A stretch of 21,151 nucleotides of DNA, from positions 1-21,151 of the forward strand of contig CAITOD010000080.1 of assembly GCA_903893935.1 (NCBI GenBank), written 5' to 3'. The position numbers and the translations under genes were made by a program. This DNA is from an uncultured Sphingomonadales bacterium. GTDB taxonomy: Bacteria > Pseudomonadota > Alphaproteobacteria > Sphingomonadales > Sphingomonadaceae. Each line of letters begins with the position of its first letter. Positions within the stretch are counted from its first letter, which is position 1. Shown here in pieces: positions 1 to 6,309 of this stretch. The notes under the pieces were generated by a model that saw only the letters and a list, made by a program, of their open reading frames with translations, had not been told where the DNA came from and did no database searches.

Positions 1-1
1 A

Positions 2-322
2 TATGTCATGCTGAAGGACAAGAACGACAGCGACGACGATGCGCGCGAACTGGTGCGTCTGCTCAAGCACTACAAGCTGCCCGCCAAAGTCAACCTGATC
101 CCGTTCAACCCCTGGCCCGGCGCGCCGTACGAATGCTCGACGCCCGAGCGGATCAGGCGCTTTTCCGACCTGGTGTTCGAAGCGGGCATTTCGGCCCCCG
201 TGCGCACGCCGCGCGGGCGCGATATCGATGCCGCCTGCGGCCAGCTGAAAACCGCGGCCGAACGCAAGAGCCGCGCCGAGCTTGACCGGCTGGCCGAGGA
301 AAAGCAGGCCGCACTGGGCTGA
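2..322 (+). CDS. rlmN: 23S rRNA (adenine2503-C2)-methyltransferase RlmN, C-terminal fragment
   Basis: The window opens inside this gene; the frame is already open at base 2 and ends with TGA at 320-322. RlmN is a radical-SAM enzyme that methylates A2503 of 23S rRNA and A37 of some tRNAs. The visible piece contains the family-typical [11 protein letters not shown] stretch, the [12 protein letters not shown] motif and the C-terminal DIDAACGQL motif. The Cys of that motif (codon 236-238) aligns with E. coli Cys355, the residue that carries the transferred methyl group, so the catalytic C-terminus is intact. The radical-SAM CxxxCxxC cluster lies upstream of the window. After it comes a charged tail ending in EEKQAALG. 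The family assignment is firm; only the missing N-terminal two thirds cannot be assessed. Confidence 0.95.
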   Translation, partial: YVMLKDKNDSDDDARELVRLLKHYKLPAKVNLIPFNPWPGAPYECSTPERIRRFSDLVFEAGISAPVRTPRGRDIDAACGQLKTAAERKSRAELDRLAEEKQAALG

Positions 323-381
323 CAGCCCGGGACCGGTCCTGTAACGCTGCGCCCCAGCCCCGCAAGACAAGCGACCCGACA

Positions 382-1122
382 ATGCTGCGCAAGCGCCTCC
401 GCATGACTCTGGTGTTCTCCGTCACCGTGGTGGCGCTGGCCGAATTCGCGGTGCTGGCGGGCATGAAGCTGCCGCATTTCGGCGGCACGCGCCCCAGCGC
501 CGACCATCCGGTGCTGGTCGAACTGTTCGACAGCCAGGGCTGTTCAAAATGCCCGCCCGCCGAAATCGAACTCAACGCGCTGGCCGATCGCCCCGAAGTG
601 CTCGCGCTGTCTTTTGCGGTTACCTATTGGGACAGGCTCGGCTGGAAAGACCCTTATGGCTCGGACTGGTACGCCGCGCGGCAGCTCGATTATGCGGACA
701 ACGGCAAAGGCCGGCTGGCCACGCCCGAATTCGTGATCAACGGCCGGCGCGTGGTGATCGGGTCGGATCGCCCCACGCTCGACGATGTGATCGACAAAGC
801 GGGCCCGCCGCAAGCCGGCCCCGATATTTCCGCCGACGCGACGTATGTCCACGTCGCCGCCGCACCCGCCGAAGGCTGGGCCGCCACGATCTGGCTGGTC
901 CGCTACGATTCGCGCACGATCAGAACGCAAGTCAGCGCGGGCGAAAACAGCGGGCGCACGCTGGTCCAGCGCAACGTGGTGCGCGAACTGATCGATCTCG
1001 GCCGCTGGACCGGCGACAACACGCTCTATGCGGTGCCCCGCGTACACCTGCCGGGGCTGGCGAGCGCGGTGCTGGTGCAGCGCGGGCGCGGCGGGCCGAT
1101 CGTTTCGGCGCACAAGATCTAG
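382..1122 (+). CDS. DUF1223 family thioredoxin-like exported protein, copy 1
   Basis: 246 residues. An N-terminal hydrophobic stretch (about residues 9-28) after MLRKRLR looks like a signal anchor or signal peptide, so the protein is probably periplasmic or membrane-tethered. The body matches DUF1223 (COG5429, predicted secreted, thioredoxin fold): VLVELFDSQGCSKCPPAE holds a CxxC pair at C54/C57, followed by TYWDRLGWKDP, the cis-Pro-like TPEFVINGR and the C-terminal NVVRELIDLGRWTG and SAVLVQRG. The CxxC pair suggests redox chemistry, but no reaction is established for the family. A close paralogue lies at 1685-2455, with a GNAT gene between them; the last 60 residues of the two copies are about three-quarters identical by eye. 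No strong Shine-Dalgarno precedes the ATG at 382; ATG 403 would shorten the signal and is less likely. Confidence 0.88.
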   Translation: MLRKRLRMTLVFSVTVVALAEFAVLAGMKLPHFGGTRPSADHPVLVELFDSQGCSKCPPAEIELNALADRPEVLALSFAVTYWDRLGWKDPYGSDWYAARQLDYADNGKGRLATPEFVINGRRVVIGSDRPTLDDVIDKAGPPQAGPDISADATYVHVAAAPAEGWAATIWLVRYDSRTIRTQVSAGENSGRTLVQRNVVRELIDLGRWTGDNTLYAVPRVHLPGLASAVLVQRGRGGPIVSAHKI

Positions 1123-1132
1123 GAGCCTAGCC

Positions 1133-1627
1133 ATGCAAACAACGCGCCCAACGCTCACCATCCACGAATACCGCGACGATCTGGCGCAAGCGTTTCACGA
1201 CATCAATGTCGAATGGATCGAAGCGATGTTCCGGCTCGAACCGACCGACCGCGAAGTGCTGGAAAACCCCCGCGCACGGATCATCGATGCCGGCGGCACG
1301 ATCCTGTTTGTCGAGGCGCAAGGCCTCGGCATTGTCGGGACATGCGCGCTGCAGAAAACCGGCGAGCACAGCGTCGAACTGACCAAAATGGGCGTGCTCG
1401 CCAGCGCGCGGGGCATGAAGGCGGGTGAATTCCTGCTTCAGGCAATTATCGCGCGTGGGCAGGCGATGGGGGCCGATCCGCTCTATCTGCTGACCAATTC
1501 GCAATGCGCGGCGGCGATCCACCTTTACGAGAAGCTGGGGTTTCAGCACGATGCCGTGATCATGGCGCAGTACGGCGCGCGCTATGCCCGCTGCGATGTG
1601 GCGATGCGCTATCGCCCCTGCGTGTAA
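1133..1627 (+). CDS. GNAT family N-acetyltransferase
   Basis: 164 residues from ATG 1133. This start is set by AGGAG at 1121-1125, seven bases upstream, which overlaps the stop codon of the preceding DUF1223 gene; translation is therefore probably coupled. The open frame extends further upstream, but only through the DUF1223 gene. The protein has the GNAT layout: central beta strands (TILFVEAQGLGIVGTCAL, VELTKMGVL), an acetyl-CoA pyrophosphate-binding loop near ARGMKAGEFLLQAII, and the terminal LYLLTNSQCAAAIHLYEKLGF motif. It resembles small-molecule or amino-group acetyltransferases of the RimI/MarR-fused type, but the acceptor cannot be read from sequence. Its position between two DUF1223 paralogues is unusual and suggests the tandem duplication involved or trapped it. 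Confidence 0.88.
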   Translation: MQTTRPTLTIHEYRDDLAQAFHDINVEWIEAMFRLEPTDREVLENPRARIIDAGGTILFVEAQGLGIVGTCALQKTGEHSVELTKMGVLASARGMKAGEFLLQAIIARGQAMGADPLYLLTNSQCAAAIHLYEKLGFQHDAVIMAQYGARYARCDVAMRYRPCV

Positions 1628-1684
1628 CCGATCGGGCGGCTGCAACGAATGGGGTGCATCAACCCGTTTTGCAAAGGCCGGCCC

Positions 1685-2455
1685 ATGCTGTTCCAACGCC
1701 CCATCGTTACGCTTGCTCTGATCGGCACCGCGCTGGTCGGTGTCGCCGCTCTCACTACCTCGGGCGCGGTTGCCTCGGGCGCGGTTTCCCCGGGCGCGGT
1801 TTCCTCGGGCGCTGGCGCAGCGCAGCCAAGTGCTGCCAACCCGGTGGTGATCGAACTGTTCCACAGCCAGGGCTGTTCGTCGTGCCCGCCTGCCGAGGCC
1901 GATCTCAACGCGATTGCCAATCGGCCCAATGTGCTAGCGCTGTCGTTTTCGGTGACGTATTGGGATCGGCTCGGCTGGAAAGACACGTTCGGCTCCGAAG
2001 CGTTTACCGCGCGCCAGATCGACTATGCGCGCGCCGGCAAAGGCGAAGTGGCGACGCCCGAATTCATCGTCAACGGCGGTGCCTCGGTGGTCGGCGCCGA
2101 TCGCCGCACGCTCGAAGCGACCATCGCGCGTGTCGGGGCCCCGAGCGGCGGCCCGGCGATTTCGCCGACGCCCGCCAGCGTGCGGATCGAAGCCGCGCCC
2201 GCCAATGGTGCGCCGGCGACCGTCTGGCTGGTGCGCTATGATCCGCGCACGCTCGCGGTGCCCGTCCACGCGGGCGAAAACGGCGGGCGCGTGCTGGCCC
2301 AGCGCAACGTCGTGCGCGAACTGGTCGATCTGGGCCGCTGGACCGGCTCAGCCACCAGTTTCGCGCTGCCGCGCGCGCACGAAGCCGGGCTTGCCAGCGC
2401 GGTGCTCGTCCAGCGCGGCACGGGCGGGCCGATCGTCTCGGTGCGCAAACTATGA
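1685..2455 (+). CDS. DUF1223 family thioredoxin-like exported protein, copy 2
   Basis: 256 residues from ATG 1685. This start gives a clean signal peptide (MLFQRPIVTLALIGTALVGV) and has AAAGG at 1673-1677; an in-frame ATG at 1649 would add a charged Cys-containing prefix (MGCINPFCKGRP) and is less likely. A low-complexity Ser-Gly-Ala-Val linker (residues 26-45), made by four 15-base repeats, separates the signal from the DUF1223 domain. The domain carries VIELFHSQGCSSCPPAE with C64/C67, then TYWDRLGWKDT, TPEFIVNGG and the conserved C-terminal NVVRELVDLGRWTG and SAVLVQRG. It is the paralogue of the gene at 382-1122 and probably arose by local duplication. Function is unknown; export and a redox role are inferred. 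Confidence 0.87.
   Translation: MLFQRPIVTLALIGTALVGVAALTTSGAVASGAVSPGAVSSGAGAAQPSAANPVVIELFHSQGCSSCPPAEADLNAIANRPNVLALSFSVTYWDRLGWKDTFGSEAFTARQIDYARAGKGEVATPEFIVNGGASVVGADRRTLEATIARVGAPSGGPAISPTPASVRIEAAPANGAPATVWLVRYDPRTLAVPVHAGENGGRVLAQRNVVRELVDLGRWTGSATSFALPRAHEAGLASAVLVQRGTGGPIVSVRKL
1760..1819 (+). repeat. Four 15-bp in-frame tandem repeats
   Basis: Units at 1760-1774, 1775-1789, 1790-1804 and 1805-1819 follow the pattern TCGGGCGCGGTTKCC, with the last unit the most divergent. Each encodes a five-residue Ser/Pro-Gly-Ala-Val/Gly-Ala/Ser block in the linker of DUF1223 copy 2. The repeat is a multiple of three, so copy-number change would alter linker length without a frameshift. Copy 1 lacks it. 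Confidence 0.85.
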
Positions 2456-2480
2456 CGTCTCCCCCCACCCGGCCCCCCTT

Positions 2481-2545
2481 CGTCACCCCGGTCTGTACAA
2501 TCAAGTCCGGGGTGACGCATGGGGCGAAAGTGTGCGCTTTGCCCC
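2481..2545. repeat. Palindromic intergenic element, two adjacent hairpins
   Basis: An 11-bp perfect inverted repeat has arms at 2481-2491 and 2507-2517 (CGTCACCCCGG and its complement) around a 15-base loop, with an outer CCCC/GGGG pair extending the stem imperfectly. A second hairpin follows at 2521-2545 (GGGGC-AAAG paired with CTTTGCCCC, one bulged G). The element lies in the 181-base gap between DUF1223 copy 2 and the MFS gene. No T-tract follows, so it may be a dispersed REP-like palindrome rather than an intrinsic terminator, although transcription could end here. The form GTCACCCCGG...CCGGGGTGAC resembles palindromes common between genes in sphingomonads; that is recollection, not a search result. 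Confidence 0.6.
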
Positions 2546-2636
2546 GCACCTTCCTTGTTGCGCATATGCTTGAAACCCTTCGGGTTCGTGGATAGTCTGC
2601 GAAGTTTGGGCCTTGGCCCGGACGGGGTGCACGCAC

Positions 2637-3938
2637 ATGACCGTTGAGCAGACCGAGCGCGTGCCGATGTCCCCCCGCGAGATCCGGCGCGCGATCGCTG
2701 CGGCGTCGATCGGCAACGGGCTCGAATTCTACGACTTCGTGACGTTTGCCTATTTCGCCATACCGATCGGGCACACGTTCTTCCCCTCGATCAACCCCTA
2801 TCTCAGCCTCATGGGCTCGCTCGCCACATTCGGCGCGGGCTTCATCACCAGGCCGCTGGGCGCGCACGTGCTGGGCGGATTTGCCGACCGCGCCGGGCGC
2901 AAACCGGCGATGATGCTCAGCATGTTGCTGATGGGGCTGGGGATCGTGCTGCTCGCGGCAACCCCGGGCTATGCGACGATCGGCTTTGCCGCGCCATTGA
3001 TCGCGGTCACCGCGCGGCTGATCCAGGGGTTTGCGCTGGGCGGCGAAATCGGATCGGCAACCGCCTATATGCTCGAAGCAGTTGAAGATGAACGCCGCGG
3101 TTTTGCGATCAGCTGGCAGGGGGTCAGCCAGCAAGTGTCGGCCACTGTCGGCGCGTCGGTCGGGCTGGGCCTGAGCGCAGTGATGAGCGAGGCACAACTC
3201 GGCAGCTACGGCTGGCGGCTGGCGCTGATGCTGGGGGCAACCATCGTGCCGGTGGCGCTGCTGGTGCGCAACAGCCTGCCTGAAACGCATCATGCGGCCG
3301 AAACCGGCAGAAATCCTCCGGTGCCGTTTGCCAGCTATGCACGGGTCATCGCGCTGGCATTCGTGGTCATCGCGACCGGCACGATCGGGACCTACATCTT
3401 CCACTACATGGCAACGTACGGTCAGGCCTCGCTTCATTTGTCGAGCACCATCGCATTTGCGGGTGAAACCGCCAACGATGCGGTCGGAGTCGGGCTGGCC
3501 TTGTTCGGCGGCTGGCTGTGCGACCGGATCGGCCGGCGACCGGCGATGCTCTGGCCGCAACTGGCATACGTGCTTGCGATAATGCCGTGCTTTTTATGGC
3601 TGACCACCGAGCGCGATGCAGTGTCGTTCATCGGCGCCAACGTCATCCTGTCGGCGCTCAGTTCGGTTCAATTTATCGCGTTCTATGCGGCGGTGACCGA
3701 AAGCCTGCCGCAAGCGGTGCGCGCGCGCGCGTTTGCGCTGGTCTATTCGGTGCCGGTGGCGGTGTTTGGCGGGACCACGCAACTGGTGGTGACCTGGTTG
3801 CTGCATGTCACCGGCAATCCGCTGTCGATTGCGTGGTATCTGACCGGGGTTACCGCAATCGGCCTCGTCGCCATGGCGGGACTTAAGGAGAGCGCACCGG
3901 TCAAACTGGGCGGGCTCGCAGCCGCCGCATCAGGGTAG
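2637..3938 (+). CDS. MFS transporter, metabolite:H+ symporter (MHS) type
   Basis: 433 residues from ATG 2637; a TTG at 2613 in frame would add eight residues and is less likely. The opening IRRAIAAASIGNGLEFYDF is typical of the MHS family (citrate, proline/betaine, alpha-ketoglutarate and shikimate symporters). About twelve hydrophobic segments follow. The MFS loop 2-3 signature appears as GGFADRAGRKPAM and again in the second half as GGWLCDRIGRRPAM. The RLIQGFALGGEIGSATAYM motif in helix 4-5 is also characteristic. The substrate is probably a small organic acid or compatible solute, imported with protons across the inner membrane; which one cannot be read. Its last nine bases overlap the end of the convergent oxidoreductase gene. 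A palindromic element lies upstream. Confidence 0.9.
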   Translation: MTVEQTERVPMSPREIRRAIAAASIGNGLEFYDFVTFAYFAIPIGHTFFPSINPYLSLMGSLATFGAGFITRPLGAHVLGGFADRAGRKPAMMLSMLLMGLGIVLLAATPGYATIGFAAPLIAVTARLIQGFALGGEIGSATAYMLEAVEDERRGFAISWQGVSQQVSATVGASVGLGLSAVMSEAQLGSYGWRLALMLGATIVPVALLVRNSLPETHHAAETGRNPPVPFASYARVIALAFVVIATGTIGTYIFHYMATYGQASLHLSSTIAFAGETANDAVGVGLALFGGWLCDRIGRRPAMLWPQLAYVLAIMPCFLWLTTERDAVSFIGANVILSALSSVQFIAFYAAVTESLPQAVRARAFALVYSVPVAVFGGTTQLVVTWLLHVTGNPLSIAWYLTGVTAIGLVAMAGLKESAPVKLGGLAAAASG

Positions 3939-4979
3939 CAGCACGATCTTGCCGACGTGGCGCTTGGTCAGGAAATCGGCCTGCGCCCTGGCGATTTCGC
4001 GCAACGGATATGTGGCGGCAATAAGCGGGCGGATGCGGCCGCTCGCAATATGCCCGACCAGTTCGGCAAACACCCCTGATCCGAGCACAGTACAGCCGAA
4101 CAGGCTCAAATCCTTGAGATACAATGTGCGCAAATCGAGCTCGACGATCGGCCCGGCAATCGCGCCTGCCACCGCGTAGCGCCCGCCCGGGCGCAGCACT
4201 TGCAACAGCGCGCCCCACTGCGCCCCGCCCGCGACATCGATCACCACATCGACGCTGTCACGCCCGAACGCGGCGACCAAATCGGACTCGCGCGGCTCGA
4301 CCCGCGCGGCGCCCAGTGCCTGCACCGCCGCTGCCTTGTCATGGCCCGCGAGCGCCCAGACTTCCGCGCCGCGCGCGCGCGCCAGTTGCACCGCCGCCGA
4401 TCCGACCCCGCCCGAAGCACCGGTCACCAGCACACGTTCGCCCGCCATTTGCCCGGCGCGGTCGAGCATGTTGAGCGCGGCGCTATAGGCGCAGGGAAAC
4501 GAGGCCAGTTCGGCATCGGTCAAAGTGCAATCGATGGCATGTGCCTGCGCCGAGGGCACTTGCGCATAATCGGCAAAAGCCCCATCGCATTCGGACCCGA
4601 AATAGCGCACCGGTCCTGCGCCATCGGCAAATACCGGCTCGACCAGCACGCGTTCGCCGATCCGCCGCGAATCGACGCCCGGCCCCACGGCGACGATCCG
4701 CCCGGCCGCATCGGCGCCCTGGATGCGCGGAAAGGCAAAGGCCGCGCCGCTCCAGCCATCGTCTTGCGCGCCATCGAAGCCGGCATCGGCGCCGGCTGCG
4801 GTATCGGCCGCCACTGCTTTGGAATACCAGCCGATCCGCGTGTTGATATCGGTGTTGTTGACGCCGGCCGCACCCACCCGCACCAGCACTTCGCCCTGTC
4901 CTGCCACCGGCACCGGCAGATCATCGCGCCAGACCAGCCGGTCGTAGCCGCCAAATCCGGTCAGCACGACGCCGCGCAT
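3930..4979 (-). CDS. Zinc-less medium-chain dehydrogenase/reductase (quinone oxidoreductase-like)
   Basis: 349 residues from the ATG whose complement is at 4977-4979. An N-terminal GroES-like domain (about residues 1-150) includes EVLVRVGAAGVNNTDINTR, where the catalytic-zinc Cys of true alcohol dehydrogenases is replaced by Asn-Asn-Thr-Asp. The Rossmann nucleotide-binding motif VTGASGGVGSAAVQLA (G187-G193 core) follows; the C-terminus is KRHVGKIVLLP. It therefore looks like an NAD(P)H-dependent quinone or enone reductase of the MDR superfamily; the substrate is unknown. The gene starts 20 bases after the end of marC on the same strand, so the two are probably co-transcribed. A GTG further upstream would run into marC and lacks a better ribosome site. 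The tail overlaps the MFS gene by nine bases. Confidence 0.88.
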   Translation of the reverse strand: MRGVVLTGFGGYDRLVWRDDLPVPVAGQGEVLVRVGAAGVNNTDINTRIGWYSKAVAADTAAGADAGFDGAQDDGWSGAAFAFPRIQGADAAGRIVAVGPGVDSRRIGERVLVEPVFADGAGPVRYFGSECDGAFADYAQVPSAQAHAIDCTLTDAELASFPCAYSAALNMLDRAGQMAGERVLVTGASGGVGSAAVQLARARGAEVWALAGHDKAAAVQALGAARVEPRESDLVAAFGRDSVDVVIDVAGGAQWGALLQVLRPGGRYAVAGAIAGPIVELDLRTLYLKDLSLFGCTVLGSGVFAELVGHIASGRIRPLIAATYPLREIARAQADFLTKRHVGKIVLLP

Positions 4980-4999
4980 CAAGGCGGGAATGCCGCCCG

Positions 5000-5683
5000 T
5001 CACAAGTGCGCCCCGTGCACCATGCCGGCCACGCCGACCACGCCTGTTACGATGATCTGCACGCCGACGCACAACAGCAGAAACGCCACCATGCGCGAGG
5101 TGACGCGCGCGCCGCCCTGGCCCAGCATCGTGGTGATGCGGTGCGAAGACCGGTTGCACAGCCAGATCAGCACCGCGATCGCCGCTGCCGCCAGACTGAT
5201 GCCGCCAAAGAAGCCCAGCGGCGCAAATCCCGCCGATGGCCGTTGCGACGACAGCGCAATCGCCACCGAAATCGTCCCCGGCCCGGTGGTCAGCGGCATT
5301 GTCAGCGGAAAAAAGGCAATGTCGGCGGCATGTTGCGCCGGCTCGGCCTGGTGCGCCTTGCGCGCTTCGTTCGCCTCTGGCTGCATCAGCAGGCCCCACG
5401 CCTGCACCGAGACCACCAGCCCGCCGGCAATCCGCAGCGCGCTGAGGCTGACCCCGAAGAAATTGAGCACAAAGCTGCCCAGCCACAACGACGCGAGCAA
5501 CACGCCGAGCGCATAGAGCCCGACGCGAAACGCCAGTTTCTGCTTCTCTTCGGCCGAGCGCCCGGCGGTGACCGTGTCGAAAATAAGCGCCCCGCCCGGC
5601 GGATTGACAATCGAAAACAGCGCCGGAAACGCCAGCAGAAACGCACCAACCGCAGTCTCGACGGGGATCGGATTGAAATCCAT
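5000..5683 (-). CDS. MarC family integral membrane protein
   Basis: 227 residues, starting MDFNPIPVETAVGAFLLAFPALFSIVNPPGG. The early FSIVNPPG motif, the internal FFPLTMPLTTGPGTISVAI and about six transmembrane segments identify MarC/UPF0056 (TC 2.A.95). The family was named for the E. coli mar locus, but a role in antibiotic resistance was not upheld and its transported substrate is unknown. It sits first in a minus-strand pair with the MDR oxidoreductase. Its ATG is only eight bases from the annotated start of the divergent small gene at 5692, so the two promoters would have to lie within each other's coding region, or the small gene starts later. Confidence 0.9.
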   Translation of the reverse strand: MDFNPIPVETAVGAFLLAFPALFSIVNPPGGALIFDTVTAGRSAEEKQKLAFRVGLYALGVLLASLWLGSFVLNFFGVSLSALRIAGGLVVSVQAWGLLMQPEANEARKAHQAEPAQHAADIAFFPLTMPLTTGPGTISVAIALSSQRPSAGFAPLGFFGGISLAAAAIAVLIWLCNRSSHRITTMLGQGGARVTSRMVAFLLLCVGVQIIVTGVVGVAGMVHGAHL

Positions 5684-5691
5684 GCGCCGCT

Positions 5692-5979
5692 ATGCCCCAG
5701 GTTGCATCGCCAGTTCAAGACGCGGCGACTGGGCGATCGACCTGCTTGCCGGTGCCGCGCGGCGCACACACGTTTGCGGTGCGCGCGCAACGCGTGTGGC
5801 ACCGCGACGGGGTGTGCTGGTTCTGCCCGCGCGAAGAGGCGCGCGAAGCGATCGCACTGGCGCACGTGCTCGCTGCGTTGCTCGGCGAATGTGGCGTGCC
5901 GGCCGAACGGATCAGCGCGCGCCACCCCGGCACGATTCGCTATCGCGATGCGATGCAAGTCGTGGCAAAGCCCGAATGA
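5692..5979 (+). CDS. Hypothetical protein, 95 residues
   Basis: I do not recognise a named family. The frame encodes 95 residues with ordinary codon use for this genome and ends in RHPGTIRYRDAMQVVAKPE, a tail I associate with small conserved sphingomonad proteins of unknown function. The middle carries VWHRDGVCWFCPREEAREA with a CxxC pair. There is no signal peptide or membrane segment. The first ATG (5692) is eight bases from the marC start on the other strand; an in-frame GTG at 5752 would give a 75-residue protein beginning VPRGAHTFAVRAQRVW and leave room for promoters, and may be the real start. A strong hairpin just after the stop (5984-6011) supports a transcript ending here. Confidence 0.55.
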   Translation: MPQVASPVQDAATGRSTCLPVPRGAHTFAVRAQRVWHRDGVCWFCPREEAREAIALAHVLAALLGECGVPAERISARHPGTIRYRDAMQVVAKPE

Positions 5980-5983
5980 TCCG

Positions 5984-6011
5984 GCCGGGGCGAGCTCCTG
6001 CTCGCCCCGGC
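5984..6011 (+). terminator. Hairpin, 12-bp perfect stem, terminator-like
   Basis: GCCGGGGCGAGC at 5984-5995 pairs perfectly with 6000-6011 around a TCCT loop. It begins five bases after the stop of the small gene at 5692-5979. No T-tract follows (next bases ACAAACGC), so it is not a textbook intrinsic terminator, but position and stability fit transcript end formation or 3' protection. It lies 28 bases before the start codon of the broken SEC-C gene. Confidence 0.6.
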
Positions 6012-6039
6012 ACAAACGCAAACGCTGAAGGAAGTCACC

Positions 6040-6287
6040 ATGACCCGCTCCCCTCATTTCGACGACATGCCCTGCTTTCGAGCGTAGCTCCAAGCGCCGA
6101 CGCGGTTTCCCCAGCGAAACGCACACCGAACGCGGCCTGCGCAGCATTCGCGGCGGCGAAGTCGAATTGCTCGAACGGCTCGGCCGCAATGATCCTTGCC
6201 CGTGCGGATCGGGGAACAGGTTTCAAGGCGTGCTGCCTGCGATCGGGGCGGTATGACGGCGCGCTGCGCCGCGACTACTGGCGCTGA
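6040..6287 (+). pseudogene. SEC-C motif small protein gene broken by two +1 frameshifts
   Basis: A gene for a small SEC-C (SecA C-terminal-like zinc-binding) protein is spread over three frames. From ATG 6040, preceded by GAAGGAAG at 6027-6034, the frame reads [13 protein letters not shown] and then stops at 6085. Removing one T from the run at 6076-6078 leads into a second frame that reads on through [19 protein letters not shown]. Removing one T from 6221-6223 gives [21 protein letters not shown] and TGA at 6285-6287. The repaired product is 81 residues, with the zinc ligands in the order C-x-C...C-C that defines SEC-C. Both lesions are a TT-to-TTT change. The stretch is either a recent pseudogene or two homopolymer sequencing errors; as written it cannot make the protein. 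SEC-C motifs bind zinc and contact SecB or ribosome-linked partners. Confidence 0.82.
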
Positions 6288-6309
6288 CCGCCCGCCTTGC
6301 GAACTTTGC

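Noticed and set aside
323..381. Self-complementary GGACCGGTCC after rlmN as a terminator
   Set aside because: It has no loop and no T-tract, so it is more likely a chance restriction-like palindrome in GC-rich DNA.
1760..1819. Possible CRISPR-like or minisatellite array
   Set aside because: The units are directly adjacent with no spacers and in frame within a coding region, so it is a coding tandem repeat only.
2070..3560. Minus-strand open frame of 496 codons opposite DUF1223 copy 2 and the MFS gene
   Set aside because: It crosses an intergenic region and two well-supported genes, is His/Arg/Gln-rich with no recognisable domain, and is a by-product of GC-rich codon use.
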